Shown here piece by piece: positions 44,321-56,109 of a stretch of DNA of 64,000 bases. The stretch covers positions 434,001 through 498,000 of the forward strand of contig MU008154.1 in NCBI GenBank assembly GCA_010909165.1. The letters are read 5' to 3'. A program made the position numbers and the translations under genes. The DNA is from Anthoceros angustus (taxonomy: Eukaryota > Streptophyta > Anthocerotopsida > Anthocerotales > Anthocerotaceae). The notes beneath the pieces were generated by a model that worked only from the letters and a program-made list of their open reading frames with translations, was not told the DNA's origin and searched no databases. Every line of letters starts with the position of its first letter. Position 1 is the first letter of the stretch.

Positions 44321-46653
44321 ATGAATCTGTGCCTTCTTGGTAGGATGGCAATTATTCCCCACCCTGTGTTGTTGTTGCGATGATCCTGGTTGCTGAAGAA
44401 TGTCGGTGGAAATTGGTCTGTTTTCCTGAAGTCAAGAATCGGCACTGGTTCTTTGTACGCAGATCCTTTCCAGAGTGATTTTCCGGATGTGATTGAGGAA
44501 GGTCTGGAGCACAGGGTGACGCGCTGCATCGCCTTCAATCGGAGGGGAACTCTTCTTGCCGGTTCTTGAATTCGTCACCCTCACCTCCCTTCTTGATTTC
44601 TCACATTTTGCTTGCTTGCAATTAAGCGAGCATTTGGGTTGTGGGCGCCATTGCAGCGGGCTGCCTGGACGGAGTGTGCGTGATCTGGGACTTCGACACC
44701 AGAGGCGTCGCCAAGGAGTTGATTGATCCAGAATGCACCGCGGCCATCACGAGTGTGAGTTGGTCCAAATGTGGCCGCCGCTTGCTGGCTGCTGCAGCCC
44801 ACAAAATGCTCTATCTCTGGGACGTGGCACAAGGCACCAGGATCGCCAGCTTCGCCTTGGAGCAGACGGCCTTGCACGCCCGGCTGCACCCGGGAATGTC
44901 CAAGCCCTGCCTGTGCCTGGCTTGTCCCATTTCCAGTGCTCCAGTTCTTGTGGACCTGGAGGCAGGGAGCATGCATGTGCTTCCTGTGGATGTTCCCGCT
45001 GCGGTAGCCGAAGTGTCCGAGGCACAGGCACAAGCACAAGCACAGGCTCAGGATCAGGCACAGGCACAGGCACAAGTACAGCCTCAGCCTCCCCCTGTGG
45101 CATCGATATCTCAGCACCCTCGTCCCAGTTGCAAGATCACGGAGAGTGGGCTGTACTCGCCGTCTGCAGCAAGCTTCAACAAGAAGGGAGACCTCATCTT
45201 CGTAGGGAATGCTAAGGGAGACATCCTGATTGTGGATGTGAAGACCCGCCAGATCCAGTGCCATGTGCAGGTGCCTGGAGGTGCTTCCATCAGGCAAGTG
45301 GTGTTCAGCCGAAACGGGCTCCACATGCTGACCAACTCCAGTGACAGGATCATCCGGGTGTTCGAGAACCTCATCCCCGCTGGATGCGACCTGCAGGAAT
45401 GGTTTCAGAGCCTAGTGAAGGAGGGGGAGACGGATGACCCCAGGACCAGGGGCCTGCAGTGTCTCCGACTGTCCAAGGAGTTCCAGGAGACGGTGAATCG
45501 GATACACTGGAAATCAGCCTGCTTCAACTGTGACAGCGAGTGTGTTGTGGGGGCATCTGCCAACAAGGCTGAGCACAAGATTCACATCTGGAACAGGAAG
45601 TTCGGACAGCTTGCAAGGATACTGGAATGCCCCAAGGAAGGGCTGGCTGACCTAGCTTGGCATCCCACCCGGCCTATTGTTGCATCTGTGACCATGAACG
45701 GTGTGGTGTATCTCTGGGCCAAGGACTACTCCGAGAACTGGAGTGCATTTGCCCCGGACTTCAAGGAGCTGGAAGAGAACGAGGAGTACGTGGAACGGGA
45801 GGACGAATTTGACATCCTGCCACCCGAGGCTGAGAAGGTAAGAGATGTGTCCACATTTCGGAGGTTTGGTTCAATCCTGGAAGAAGCTCCGACCCACTTT
45901 TCTGGACTGGTTTGGGAGGCAGGTAAAGATCGCTCACGCTCAGGCTCAGGCTCAAGCTCAGGCAGATGATGATGCAGAAATTGACATCGTGACGGCAGAC
46001 AAGGTGGCTGCCTACAGCGAGACCGATGACTCCGATGACGGCTTGTACTTCCTCCCAACAGGCCCGTTGCCAGACGGCCCTGCAGACCAGGTGCCCACCA
46101 ACAAAGCCAGATGCGACACCCCAGACTCCAAGGACTCTCCGCTCTTCGATGCCGATGACGAGTCCAACCCCGGGTCCCCTCACATGCCGCAATCCACAGA
46201 AGGTGACTACCCGCTCATCCTTGCGATGTTGGGTTCCACCTTAAACATCGCCCACAAAACGTTTGGACCCAGTCAGAGGCTCACACCTTGCATCCATCCT
46301 ACTTGATTGCAGAGACAGATGTGGATGCGGATGCCGAAGCGGACGCCGAGGTCGGGCAGGACGGGCGATTGAAGCGGAAGAGGAAGCTGTCCAAGAAGGC
46401 AGCAGAGCTGCAGGCAGACATAGGGAAGAAACCTGTGAGTGTGCGACTGAAAGCTGCAGGCCCAGCCGGTGGGCCGCCCAGGCTGCTAGAGGAAAGCCTG
46501 CACATGGAACAGGTTCTGGCGCTCGCGGCCACGCGGGGTGATGAGGGACAGAGCGGGCGTGAGGGCAACCACATCTGTCACAGCCATTACAAAAGAGTTG
46601 GATGCCAGAGAGCCTCCAATGGCTTGATGGTAGGTGCAACGTTCCGTTTGTGA
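44321..46653 (+). CDS. RbBP5-like WD40 subunit of COMPASS H3K4 methyltransferase
   Basis: Exons are 44321-44339, 44463-44561, 44657-45837, 45923-46199 and 46313 to about 46653. The first exon is only 19 bases (MNLCLL + G) and gives MNLCLLDPFQSDFPDVIEEG, matching the plant RbBP5 start. WD repeats follow: CIAFNRRGTLLAAGC.DG.CVIWDF.TRG, ITSVSWSKCGRRLL, ARLHPGMSKPCLCLACPISS, FNKKGDLIFVGNAKGDILI, VFSRNGLHMLTNSSDRIIRV, VGASANKAEHKIHIWNRK, LADLAWHPTRPIVASV. Then comes ENWSAFAPDFKELEENEEYV with EREDEFD, and the basic tail LKRKRKLSKKAAELQADIGK. It scaffolds ASH2/WDR5/MLL-type complexes in the nucleus. An unusual Ala-Gln repeat is inserted in the mid-blade loop, and another begins exon 4. The last exon's end is uncertain. 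Confidence 0.92.
45021..45090 (+). repeat. Coding hexanucleotide repeat (Ala-Gln)n in RbBP5
   Basis: About ten tandem gcacag/gcacaa/gctcag units encode AQAQAQAQAQDQAQAQAQVQ inside a WD40 loop. A similar tract (gctcag units) at 45938-45966 encodes HAQAQAQAQA at the start of exon 4. Confidence 0.85.
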
Positions 46654-49114
46654 CCACATTTCCTCGCTCATGTCTTGACGTTGTCCACTGATCGACCTCC
46701 TCGTGTTTCAAACCGCAGAGATACTTGAACATCGTGGGCAAACGGATTCCGAGGCTAAGACCTGTGGCTGCACTCAACCCTCGCACCCCTGTTCTTCCTC
46801 ACGTTGCTTAGACCCTACACATTGGAGATCCATACCCTCCACGATTCCTATCAAACTACATATGTACCTACACCCTCATACATGCGTAACTTAAGCCCTC
46901 AACTAGGTGGATTCCATCCACATGCGTCAGTTGGCTTACGCAACTATCGCTTAGGTCCATTCTTATATCTAAATTAGCTAGAAACTTTTGTTTGCAATAT
47001 CTAGATTACCTAAAAAACAAGTTCTCCAGCTCTCCATGAAGAAAGTAAGATTGAATAAAATAAAGTTAACTACTAACAGGTCCCAAATATTATATGAAAA
47101 ATAATTTATTATTAAAAATTTATTTATTTATTTATTCTTCTATTGTAGAAATTAATAATGTACAAAATTTACTTACAATGCAGTTTGAAATCTCTATGTA
47201 TAAGGTTTGCTAAACCAAACAAAAAGAATTAGATATTGGTATTTAATGATGATTGATGACAGAATGCAACATATGAGTATCAAGCAAAATGACATTGAAA
47301 ACCCGTGTAGTGAAGTCCCAGAAAATGACGTCATACAAAGTGTTGTCATAGAAAGTATAGAAAGTGAAGTCATACAAAGTGTAACAATCAAAGATTATAT
47401 ACGAAAGTGATATCCACATATAGAGGAACCGTGAAAAGAGAAATTATAAAATGATAAAAATGATACCATGAAAAGTGAATTGTATACCATATCCTATCGG
47501 TGACAGCCGCGCAACTTAATTTATGTCTCACCGTTACATTACCGTTCAGGCCGGTATGGCTGAACGTTTAAGGACTCATTCTCGTCCCAGTGTTCCCTCT
47601 ATCACCCGTGACTTCCTTGCCGCTCTACTCTTGTCGACCTCGTCCGTACCCTGAGGTGCTTGGTTGAAGTTGCATGTCCCGGTGAGTGGGTTGCAGCACC
47701 TCCGCGTTCGCGACCGCCGGTCCGTCCAGTCCAGGCTCTACATGCCCTACCTCGTGACTGGCCTTCCACGGCCGCTCCGGTCTATTGGCCATTGGGGTCC
47801 TGCCCTGGAAGAGGAGGGATCCCGGTTTCTCCACACCTGCACTCACCACCATGCGTTAGGGATCCGTCACCAGAACCTGGATAACTCTCTCCGGGGTAGT
47901 CCGCCCGCTCGGTGACTCGGGACTCGCATTAGTACTGGACTCACAGAAGCTTGCAAGTATAACGCGGCATCAACCCCAAAAGAAAGATCACTTTACTGCA
48001 ATGACAACCCCCTTCTTATACTACGTTTCGAGGTAGTGCCTTCATTACATTCATAAATTGGTCTTGCACCCTTGCCTATCGGGCAAGCAGCATAACCTTG
48101 TTGTTTAACCACTATACCACAACAACAACAACTTTATTAATGTATGCTAAGGATGGAAGGAGTCAAGGACCATGGGACAAAGATAACACATCGTAAAAGA
48201 GGTGAAGTATAGATTTATATGTTCTGAACTTGAAAGACAATAACTATTTGAGATGAGAGAAAAAAAGAAGCAAAAGTACAATGAGTTGGGTTATCTAGCA
48301 AAGTGCTTTTGAACAGACTCATTACTTGAGGTGACTCCATCAAGTTTGCTTATAAAAAGTGATATCATGAAGTGAAATCTAAAATTATTTTGTGAATTCA
48401 TGCGAACACAGGATTGGTGAATATATATATATTCAAATCTATATAATTTGAAAACCATAAAATAATTTTCAGATTTCATTTTTCATATTACTATTATTGT
48501 TATCATTATTATTATTATCATTATTATCATTATTAATAAATAAATATATTATATTATATAATATTCATAGACTAATACTGGATTATTGTATATGTACATA
48601 GTTTATATATTATTTACAGACCATATATACAGATCGTATATATTTATAAATTATATATATAAATTTAAATATATATATTCTAAAATATTTATACGAATGT
48701 AAAATTATATAAAATTTATATAAATACAGGATTTATACCAATAAGAACGCATAAGAGATAATGAGGACATTTGAGTTAGTGAGGACAAAGAATATGAAGA
48801 ACCACATAGGTATAGTCTGTATTATAACTAACTGCCAAGTTCCTTTTCAAATTTTCTTGGTAAAAAAAATAATTAATAAAATAGGAATACATAATGATAA
48901 AAATAAAAATAAAATTTATGGTTGCTTGGTATACGGCTTGTGAAGTAGCTTGGTCTCCTAAAGAGGGTTCCTTCAAGCCGGCACGACTAGAAATGGTAGG
49001 TCGGGATTTAAAGTTGTACCTAAGGTCCACGGCATCAATGTGTGTTGATTCATGAGTGGGAGAGTCCTCGATTGCATACTCAAGTTCTTATCTGGTGCAA
49101 GTTCTTATTTTCAG
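46654..49114. other. AT-rich intergenic and transposon debris
   Basis: No gene is recognised. 47240-47400 repeats a 'gtcatacaaagtgt/gtcatagaaagt' motif. 48480-48740 is nearly pure A/T with (ta)n runs. 47520-47900 is a GC-richer island with open frames but no recognised domain. Confidence 0.45.
48048..48116 (-). mobile_element. tRNA-derived SINE-like Pol III promoter
   Basis: The minus strand contains tggtatagtggtt, a perfect match to the Pol III A-box consensus TRGYNNARNGG. About 35 bases on is ggtgcaagacc, a degenerate B-box. It resembles the head of a tRNA-derived SINE or a decayed tRNA. Weak evidence. Confidence 0.3.
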
Positions 49115-49400
49115 TTACACCATTTTTTGTTGAGGAGTGTATACAATAGTGAGTTGTTGAGCTATATCTTCAGCTCGGCAAAAATCTTCAAATTGACTAG
49201 ATGTGAACTCGCCACTGCTGTCGGAATGTAAGGTTTTGAGTTTCTTATCTGTTAATCTCTCCGTCCAGGTGAAATGATAAGCATCACCTTTGTGATTGAG
49301 GATGTAGATGAGTGTAAGAGTGAGGAGTAGTCGTCGATAAAGGTTAAAAAATTTCTGCTGCGTATGAAGAGGGTGCAGAGATTGGGCCACAAACGTCTAA
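49115..49400 (-). mobile_element. Ty1/copia integrase remnant
   Basis: Minus-strand frames contain FIDDYS, then after a frame break LKTLHSDSSGEFTSSQFEDF, then QQLTIVYTPQQ. These are the copia integrase core strings (usual forms FIDDYSR, LRSDNGGEF, YTPQQNG). Flanking gag, RT and LTRs are absent. Confidence 0.8.
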
Positions 49401-49560
49401 ATGTCTTTGTGAACGAGGGTGCAGAGATTGGGCCACAGTCGTCTAAATGTCCACAAACGTCTAAATGTCTTTGTGAACGAGGGTGCAGAGATTGGGCCAC
49501 AGTCGTCTAAATGTCTTTGTGAACGAGGGTGCAGAGATTGGGCCACAAATGTCTAAATGT
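49369..49560. repeat. ~46-bp minisatellite (upstream of copia remnant)
   Basis: Units containing gagggtgcagagattgggcc and gtctaaatgtctttgtgaac repeat four times, with one unit lengthened to 64 bp by a partial duplication. The array appears to have grown out of the copia integrase sequence. Confidence 0.75.
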
Positions 49561-49725
49561 CAATATGAACAAGCTCGAGAGGAGATATTGCGGACCATAA
49601 TGATCATTGTGAACAAGCTCGAGAGGTGATATTACAGACCATAAATATCAGTGTGAACAAGCTCGAAAGGTGATATTACGGGCCATAAATGTCTATGTGA
49701 ATAAGCTCGAGAGATGATATTGCCC
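49561..49725. repeat. ~44-bp minisatellite, four units
   Basis: Units of gaacaagctcgagaggtgat + attacggaccataaatgtca + tgt follow directly after the 46-bp array, with increasing divergence. The sequence is non-coding. Confidence 0.75.
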
Positions 49726-50200
49726 TACGCGCGGAGATGTTCTGGAAATATAAATATAAACTAACACTAAATCCCTCTCAACGAACATCATTAAATCACA
49801 CTAACATAATCTCAACGTCCTAATTAACTCTTGGGTTTCTTCGAAAGGTAAGAGAAATAGCTTCCCCGTTGAACATACTCTTCACTAGAGAGCCACCCCA
49901 CTTGGAAGAAACACTTGCAAAGTATAGTGATAACCAGTTAGGCCTCCTCCTGTTCTCATACAGGCCACCGTAAGAATTGGGCCGACCTCCCACCTTGCAC
50001 ACCACCCCCTCCGCTGGATGCGGTTTCAAGGCTCTGCAAACTCGTGATACCCAGACCTCGTGTCACATGGGTAAGACATCTACGGGGCTCCATCTCTACC
50101 TTGGTTTATCCTTGGATCATTAACAGGTTTTACAAACATAACAAAGTCATCTCCTGCAGCTTTGAGTTGAGAGTGACCACACCTTCACATGTCGCCCTGA
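49726..50200. other. Intergenic, no gene recognised
   Basis: This is the 3' side of the membrane-protein gene. It has no recognisable motif. Confidence 0.4.
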
Positions 50201-50229
50201 TTCATATCTGAAAGAGGCAAAGACAGGCA

Positions 50230-52425
50230 CATTTCTTAGCTACCCGGCAAATGAAACGTGAACGACATTCAGTAGACATTACAAACATATTCTCACCCGT
50301 TGTTAAGAAGTTTGGAAAGAGTTTCGCAGTTGCTGCCAGTGACGGGATAAGCACAGCAGCAGCATCAATGACCGAGGCCATTTTGGCTATCTGATCCACA
50401 CCAATCGAAAGGGAAGCAGGAACAGTGGCAACAATAACATTGATACGCTGCTTTCCCAGACTCAAATCCACACCTTGACATCTGCATCTTTCCATTATCC
50501 CACCTGCGAGTGACGGGGTAAGCTCAGTAGCAGCATCATTTACCAAGGCCATTTTGAGCAATCTGACCCACACCAATCGAAAGGGAAGCCGTAACAGTAG
50601 CAACAATAACACTGATAAGCTGCTCCCCAGCCTCAAATCCACAGATAGACATCTGCATCTTTCCGTTATCCCACTTGACAGCTTCAGCGATGAAGGTCAT
50701 CATGTCCACAGCCGTCTTGGCCTTAGCGAGCTCTTCTGCAGACATCCATTTATGGTTCAACCTGATCCTTCTCTGTAAGCTGAGCTTCCAGTGAGCTAAC
50801 GTGGCTCCATGATGGATGCGAGTCAGGTTGACATCTCCACCGGGCCACACCATAAGAGCCAGAAGAAACAGGAAGACGTAGATGCTGAAGGTTACAGTGA
50901 TCAGAACATACAGATCTTCCCTTTTGATACCGGCAAAAAGCCTCAGCCCCACATAGAAAAGCAAGATACCGCAGTAGCAGGCAAAGTAGGTGGTGTAGAA
51001 CTTGATCCTTCTGTGAAATCCAAGACCAAAGTTCTGAGCCATCTGTCGACAAATCCACCAGGCTAAGAGCGTCTCAGGATCTGTGAAATCCACCACAATC
51101 CCAGGCCCAGAGAGGGCTGTGCTGCTGCGGCTGCTACGGCTGCTACGGCTGCCTCGGCTGCCTCGGCTGCCAAGACTGCTGCTACTTACGCCGCTTTGGC
51201 TCCTCCTGGCAGATTTCTCCCCCCTGCCATATCTGTCCCCCATGTACACACCGAACCTAAGAAGCTCATCCAGCTTCTGTGACACATAATGCCGCCTTCT
51301 AAAATCCAACACACCTACCATCATGAACGCCACATTGGACCACATGGTGAAGGCAATGAGAGAACAGTTTGCGAAACCAACCAAGTACTTCGCCCAGACG
51401 GGGCCTGGGAATGCACGGCCACCAAAAATAGAACGCCCAATCTCCGGCAAAGCTCCATGCAGCAGGCCCAACCCCACCGAGCACTTCATCAGATGCTGGC
51501 TCAGTAGCGTGTGCCCCACTCTCCTCAATCTGCTGAGACTGGACGACTGCCACAGAATGTGTGCGGCGTACACATGCACAGGCAGGCGGTCATTGCAGGG
51601 CAGGTCCCCAGACTCAGGTAGCCTCACCCACTGGTCCGCCTCCTTCCATAAACTGAGCGTGGTACCTTCCAGACCTCCGCTCACATCATCCACCATATCC
51701 CTAATCGACTCCATCGACTCCCTCGCATTCTCCAGCTTGAAGAACGAGGGCGACAGCGTCTTGCACCTGGCCGCCGACAGGTACAGCTCGGCCTTCAGCA
51801 CATGCTTGGGAATGGGGTCCCGCCAGGACACAAGCAACGTCCTGCTGTCATGCACGTCCACCGGCACCCTCTTGGTCCGCATCTCCTGCATCTCCATCGG
51901 GGACGTGAATGCATACTTGGTCGCCACCACCGAGTTCCGCAACACCCATAGCACATCCACCAATGCCATTTCATAAAAGAAGCTCCAGCTCCTGGCCCGC
52001 ACCACATACATGGCGTTCACCACATTCAGCACATAAAAGCTCGCCGCCATAAACCACTGCACCACACCCACCACCAACTGCTCCCTGGACGCGAACCCAC
52101 GGTTCACCAGCGCCAGCCACCCCCCTTCCATGTACCATATGAGCGGCGCTGACAGCGGGAAGAAGATGTGATACACCAGCTCCTTGAAAAAGGTGGCCTT
52201 GTGAAACTTCACAACAGCCCTGGCCTCCAGATCTGCCACTTTCAACCTCTGCATCTTCACCTTCACGTCCTCCTCCTCCACCTCCTCCTTCTCCCCCTCC
52301 TCCCCATCCTCCTCCCCAATCCCGCAGCACTGTTGCATGAGCTCCTCATACCTTGCACCGGCATCCCCCTCCTCCCGGCTCCCTCCACCCAGCTGCCCGA
52401 AGAAGTCCCTGCTAACACCTGCCAT
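50230..52425 (-). CDS. Multi-pass membrane protein of unknown function
   Basis: A long first exon (52425 to about 50680) encodes about 590 residues. After an acidic N-terminal region (EEDGEEGEKEEVEEEDVKVK), hydrophobic segments alternate with loops: ELVYHIFFPLSAPLIWYM, VVQWFMAASFYVLNVVNAMY, YLVGFANCSLIAFTMWSNVA, FYTTYFACYCGILLFYVGLR and YVLITVTFSIYVFLFLLALM. That is at least five to seven membrane spans. A Ser-Arg repeat (GSRGSRGSRSSRSSRSS) sits in a cytosolic loop. The 3' end consists of two tandem copies of one exon (see repeat entry) and a final KLFPNFLTTG. It resembles uncharacterised plant polytopic proteins; I cannot name the family with confidence. It shares a promoter region with the FRIGIDA-like gene. 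Confidence 0.65.
50305..50675 (-). repeat. Tandem duplication of the last coding exon
   Basis: The unit running from gtgggataa(t/c)gg.aagatgcagatg through ISVIVATVTASLSIGVGQIA to SLAG occurs at about 50675-50518 and again at 50517-50330 on the minus strand. Copy 2 keeps the frame (INVIVATVPASLSIGVDQIA then KMASVIDAAAVLIPSLA). Copy 1 has one extra base (gctcaaaatg against gccaaaatg), which ends the frame early at NGLGK. Both copies end in a cag/gt-type boundary, so either could be spliced. Confidence 0.7.
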
Positions 52426-53375
52426 GCGAGCTCCGGCACATCAGCACAAACGCATCCTCCCACAAGACCATCCTTGACGCACCCAGCTCAACCACTCCCT
52501 ATGAGAACCCCTACAGTACGCTCCTCTCCCCTGACGACAGCAGCATCTCATAACCTTAATTTGCATCGGGAATCAATCCTCTAAAAGAGTGCATTTCATT
52601 TTCCCCTGAAACCTTGTCAGCAGTGAGAGAGGTAAACAACACCGAGCAGGAGATGGAGGGGAACATGACGCAGCGGTGGCAGTATGGTAAAACAAGACCA
52701 GGGTTACGGAGCGTGAAAGTTCGTGAAAAAGGTCGGTACCCCTACCTGAAAGTTGGATCCACCTCCAGCGGGCTGCCTCGATCCAGGACTCCAGATGCCC
52801 TGGGTGTGACTCCGATCTCCCATGTGGGAATTGCCAGCTCCCCTCTGCAATCAGCAACGCAACCTGCATCCACCAGACCTGATGATTAACAATTGAAACA
52901 AAAAAAAATTACTTTAGTCAGATCCGACAGCATAGAATTTGATGAAGGTGGGAGACAGCTTCTACGAGCCTGCTCTGCTTTGAGAGACTGAGACAGGCGG
53001 GAGCGCAACATGGATTTTAGCATGTTGGAGGATGTGTGGAAGTTTGGCGGAGGAAGGCGGGCAGTAAAAACACATGGCGAAAATTACGGAGAGGTGAAAG
53101 AGGGTGGAAAAAGTAGGTAGGGTATATAAAGCGTGAAGAGGGGCGGAGGTGGGGGGTGGTAGGTAACTGGGAGCGAGAGCGGTTGCCAGAGCGGGGGAAG
53201 GGAAGGGAGGCGCGCGCGGGCCGGGCCGGCTCCACCGCCCGATGGCCGATCGCACGGTGCAGAGGCAGGTATCGTCTGTTACGGCCGTGGCATTTATCCG
53301 CACGCCAACTTCCTCAGGGGCTACTGCTGCTGCGTTGTTGTTGTTGTTGTGGAGGTGGTGCTAGAGCAGAAAATC
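52426..53375. promoter_or_regulatory. Divergent promoter, membrane protein / FRIGIDA-like
   Basis: The region is about 950 bp between two divergent start codons. A good TATA box (tatataaa) lies at 53123-53130, about 250 bp before the FRIGIDA-like ATG. GC-rich sequence follows. Open frames here are short and unrecognised. Confidence 0.55.
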
Positions 53376-56109
53376 ATGGCAGGTGCGCTGGCGAGCCTGT
53401 GCTTAGAATCTGCGAATGCAAAGAAGGAACGAGTGCAAAAAGCGTTTGCTGATCTTGAGAGCCACAGAGTAGCCATAGCAGCCTGTACAATAGCATGGAA
53501 AGAGTTGGAAGAACACTTTTCTGAGGTTGAAAGAACGCTGAACAAGCGGTTTGAAGAGCTGGCCAGCAAGGAGAAGGCATTTGAGGCCAAGAGCCAGGAA
53601 TTGCAAGGTGTGCTTGACAGGAGAGACGAGGCTGTGGCTGCCAGAGAGCAGGCTTCGCTGTCGCGGGTGCAAGAACAGAAAGATTCTGCAATTGCGGCCA
53701 TCTTTGAGGAGAAACGCAAATGGACCGAGGAGCGACAGCGGATGGATGCTGAAGCCGCTGCTGCCGCCGCCGCTGCCAAGGCTGCTGCTGCTGCCGCTGC
53801 TGCTGCTGCCTCTGCCAAGGCTGCGCAACTCCCTCCTGCTCTTGTCCGTGAATCACCGCCGATTGTGAGCCATGCTGTGGTGGCAGAGGCCGCCAAGCCC
53901 GAATCCTCCCCGCCTGCTGCTGCTGCTGCTGCTGCTCTGGCCGTGGCCAGCTCTCCTGCCCGCTCTCCTGCCGTTGCTGCCGTGCCGATTGCTGCTCCTA
54001 CCCCTGCCTCCCAGGCCATGGAGGTGGATTTCGCTACACCGAAGCCCGCGGTCATCGCCGCTGACAGCGACCTGCACTCTAAACTGGACGCCATCACCTC
54101 CAATGGGCCTGCAAGCAAGGATGCTGCGGGCGCTGGTAAAACACTAGTTCCTGATGTGAGAGTGCGGCCGCAGCTCAAGTCTCTGTGTGAGAGCATGGAT
54201 GGCGATGGGCTCAGAAAGTACATTGTCGACCACCGGAAGGATGTAGGAGTGTTGCGGGCCGAGTTGCCCTCTGCACTTCAGTGTGCCATTGACCCTGCTC
54301 GTCTAGTTCTGTGTGCCTTGGAGGGATACCACCTCCCAGAGCCCGGCGCCAATTCCAACCAAGGGGCTGACAAGAAGGAGTCCGGGGCATCGGCTAATCG
54401 CCGTGCTTGCATTCTTCTTCTGGAGTGCCTTGCTGTGGTTTTGGCTGATCCCGTGCTAGGAGCGGATCACCCTGTGGTACCCTCTAACATCAAGGATTCA
54501 GCCAAGGAGGTCGCTGACCAATGGAGATCCAAGATGAATGTCCATGGAGATGCCGCGTCTGGCAATTCTTTGGACGCACAGGCCTTTCTGCAGCTTCTGG
54601 CAACGTTTGGTATTGCTCCGGAGTATAATGACGATGAGCTGTGTAAACTGGTCACGGCTGTTGCCCGGCGCAGGCAATCACCTGCGCTCTGCCGCTCCCT
54701 TGGACTATCGGCCAAGATTCCAGGTTGGTGTCCTTTTTCCAAAGTCCGGCTATGGCACAAGCAGGGCCTCTTGGATGGTTCCTCTTTGCCTGTCCTCTGT
54801 AGTAGTGGTGACATCTTTATAGGCTTTGCTATCACAAGGCAACTATAGCCCCTATCATGTTTACTCCTTCCTCTCCTTCCCTTTGGTTCAATCTTGTAGC
54901 TCTCACATCATCCAGGGGTGCTATCACCTTTTTCCTTAAGCCTGTTGTCTGTTCCTGAGACCAGTTCTCAAAACTCGTGGGCCTATTCGGATACCACCCA
55001 GATAGGCTTCCTGAAACCCTCTCTAACCAACTTCATGCCTGCTGCTTTCTGTGCACTGCTTGCTGGTTGTGTCAAGTCCCTGTATTGGACAGTAGATGCA
55101 GCTTGGTTTTGGCCTACGTTGTTGAAATGTTTGAAAAACTTAATGGCTGTCATGGTTCTGACCTTCTGTTGGCGGGAGGCAGGTAAGAAGAATTGTTGAC
55201 CAGGGCTGTTGTTTCTTTTTTTTTCTGTTTTGGCCTCTTACTTTCACTGAAGCAGTTGCTTCAAACAGCTAAAGCTTGGTTTACTGCGTGCGTTACCTGT
55301 CTTGTCTTCGTGGGCTCAGATGTGGTGGACAGGTTGGCCAAGGAAGGTAAGCAGATTGAAGCACTCTCGTTTGCACACTCGTTTGGCATCATGGATAGAG
55401 TCCAGCCTGTACCACTGCTCAAGACCTATCTGAAGGAAGCAAGGAAGACAGCTCAATCGATACTCAAAAGTGGCAACAGCTCAGCAGCTGCTCAGGTTTG
55501 TTGAATCATTATGTTAGTGAACAGTAGCTGGACACATGCGATTGTTCTGCTGAAGTGCTTCTTAAATGGCTGCAGAATGATGCGACAATGAAAGAGCTGG
55601 CTGCCTTGAAATCGGTGCTAAAATGCATTGAAGAGTACCAGCTGGAGTCATCTTATCCATCCTCACCGCTTCAAAAGCGTGTAGTTCAATTGGAAAAGGC
55701 TAAGTCTGACAGGAAAAGGGCTGCTGTTGCCGTCAAGGCTCAGACAAAGCGACCTCGGGCAAGTAGTGGGACTGGAGGGGGTTACGGGGGCTCCAATGTG
55801 ACTGAGAGAAGTTATTATAGATCTTCTGAGAGAAGTCCCTATGGTGGGCTAGGTGTCTCATCCTACAGTATAGCTGCTCAAAGCAACTACGACAGACGTA
55901 GCCAAGCAGCCTATAATTCAGGCTATGCAGGAGGGAGTAGAAGCCCAGTGTCTCTATCCAGCTCTTATCTCTATTCAACAGATGGTCTAGGGTCTCCAGT
56001 ATATGGGTCTGCTGCTTACTCAAATCCCACAGCTACCTATAGCAGCTACCAATTCGGAAGCGGTCTGCCTCCCCCTCCTCCTGCTTATCAAGCATCCTTT
56101 TTGCACTAG
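53376..56109 (+). CDS. FRL: FRIGIDA-like protein
   Basis: Three exons (53376-54723, 55320-55495, 55576-56109) give about 686 residues. The start was chosen at the first ATG in frame (MAGALASLCLESANAKKERV). A coiled-coil N-terminus (WKELEEHFSEVERTLNKRFE, ELASKEKAFEAK) leads into long poly-Ala tracts coded by gct/gcc repeats. The FRIGIDA domain follows: LKSLCESMDGDGLRKYIVDH, LVLCALEGYHLPEP, RRACILLLECLAVVLADPVL, FLQLLATFGIAPEYNDDELC, then across the splice IPDVVDRLAKEGKQIEALSF, PVPLLKTYLKEARKTAQSIL. The Tyr/Ser-rich tail ends ATYSSYQFGSGLPPPPPAYQ. FRIGIDA in Arabidopsis acts in a nuclear complex that activates FLC; ancestral members' roles are less clear. Intron 1 is unusually long here (596 bp), and parts of it and exon 2 are scattered elsewhere in the window. 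Confidence 0.9.

Noticed and set aside
45761-46192. Minus-strand 143-codon frame
   Set aside because: It is antisense to RbBP5 exons 3-4.
48048-48116. Functional tRNA gene
   Set aside because: The A-box is good, but the T-arm is degenerate and no acceptor stem closes.
53321-54223. 300-residue minus-strand Ala/Ser-rich frame
   Set aside because: It is the antisense of the FRIGIDA-like poly-Ala region.
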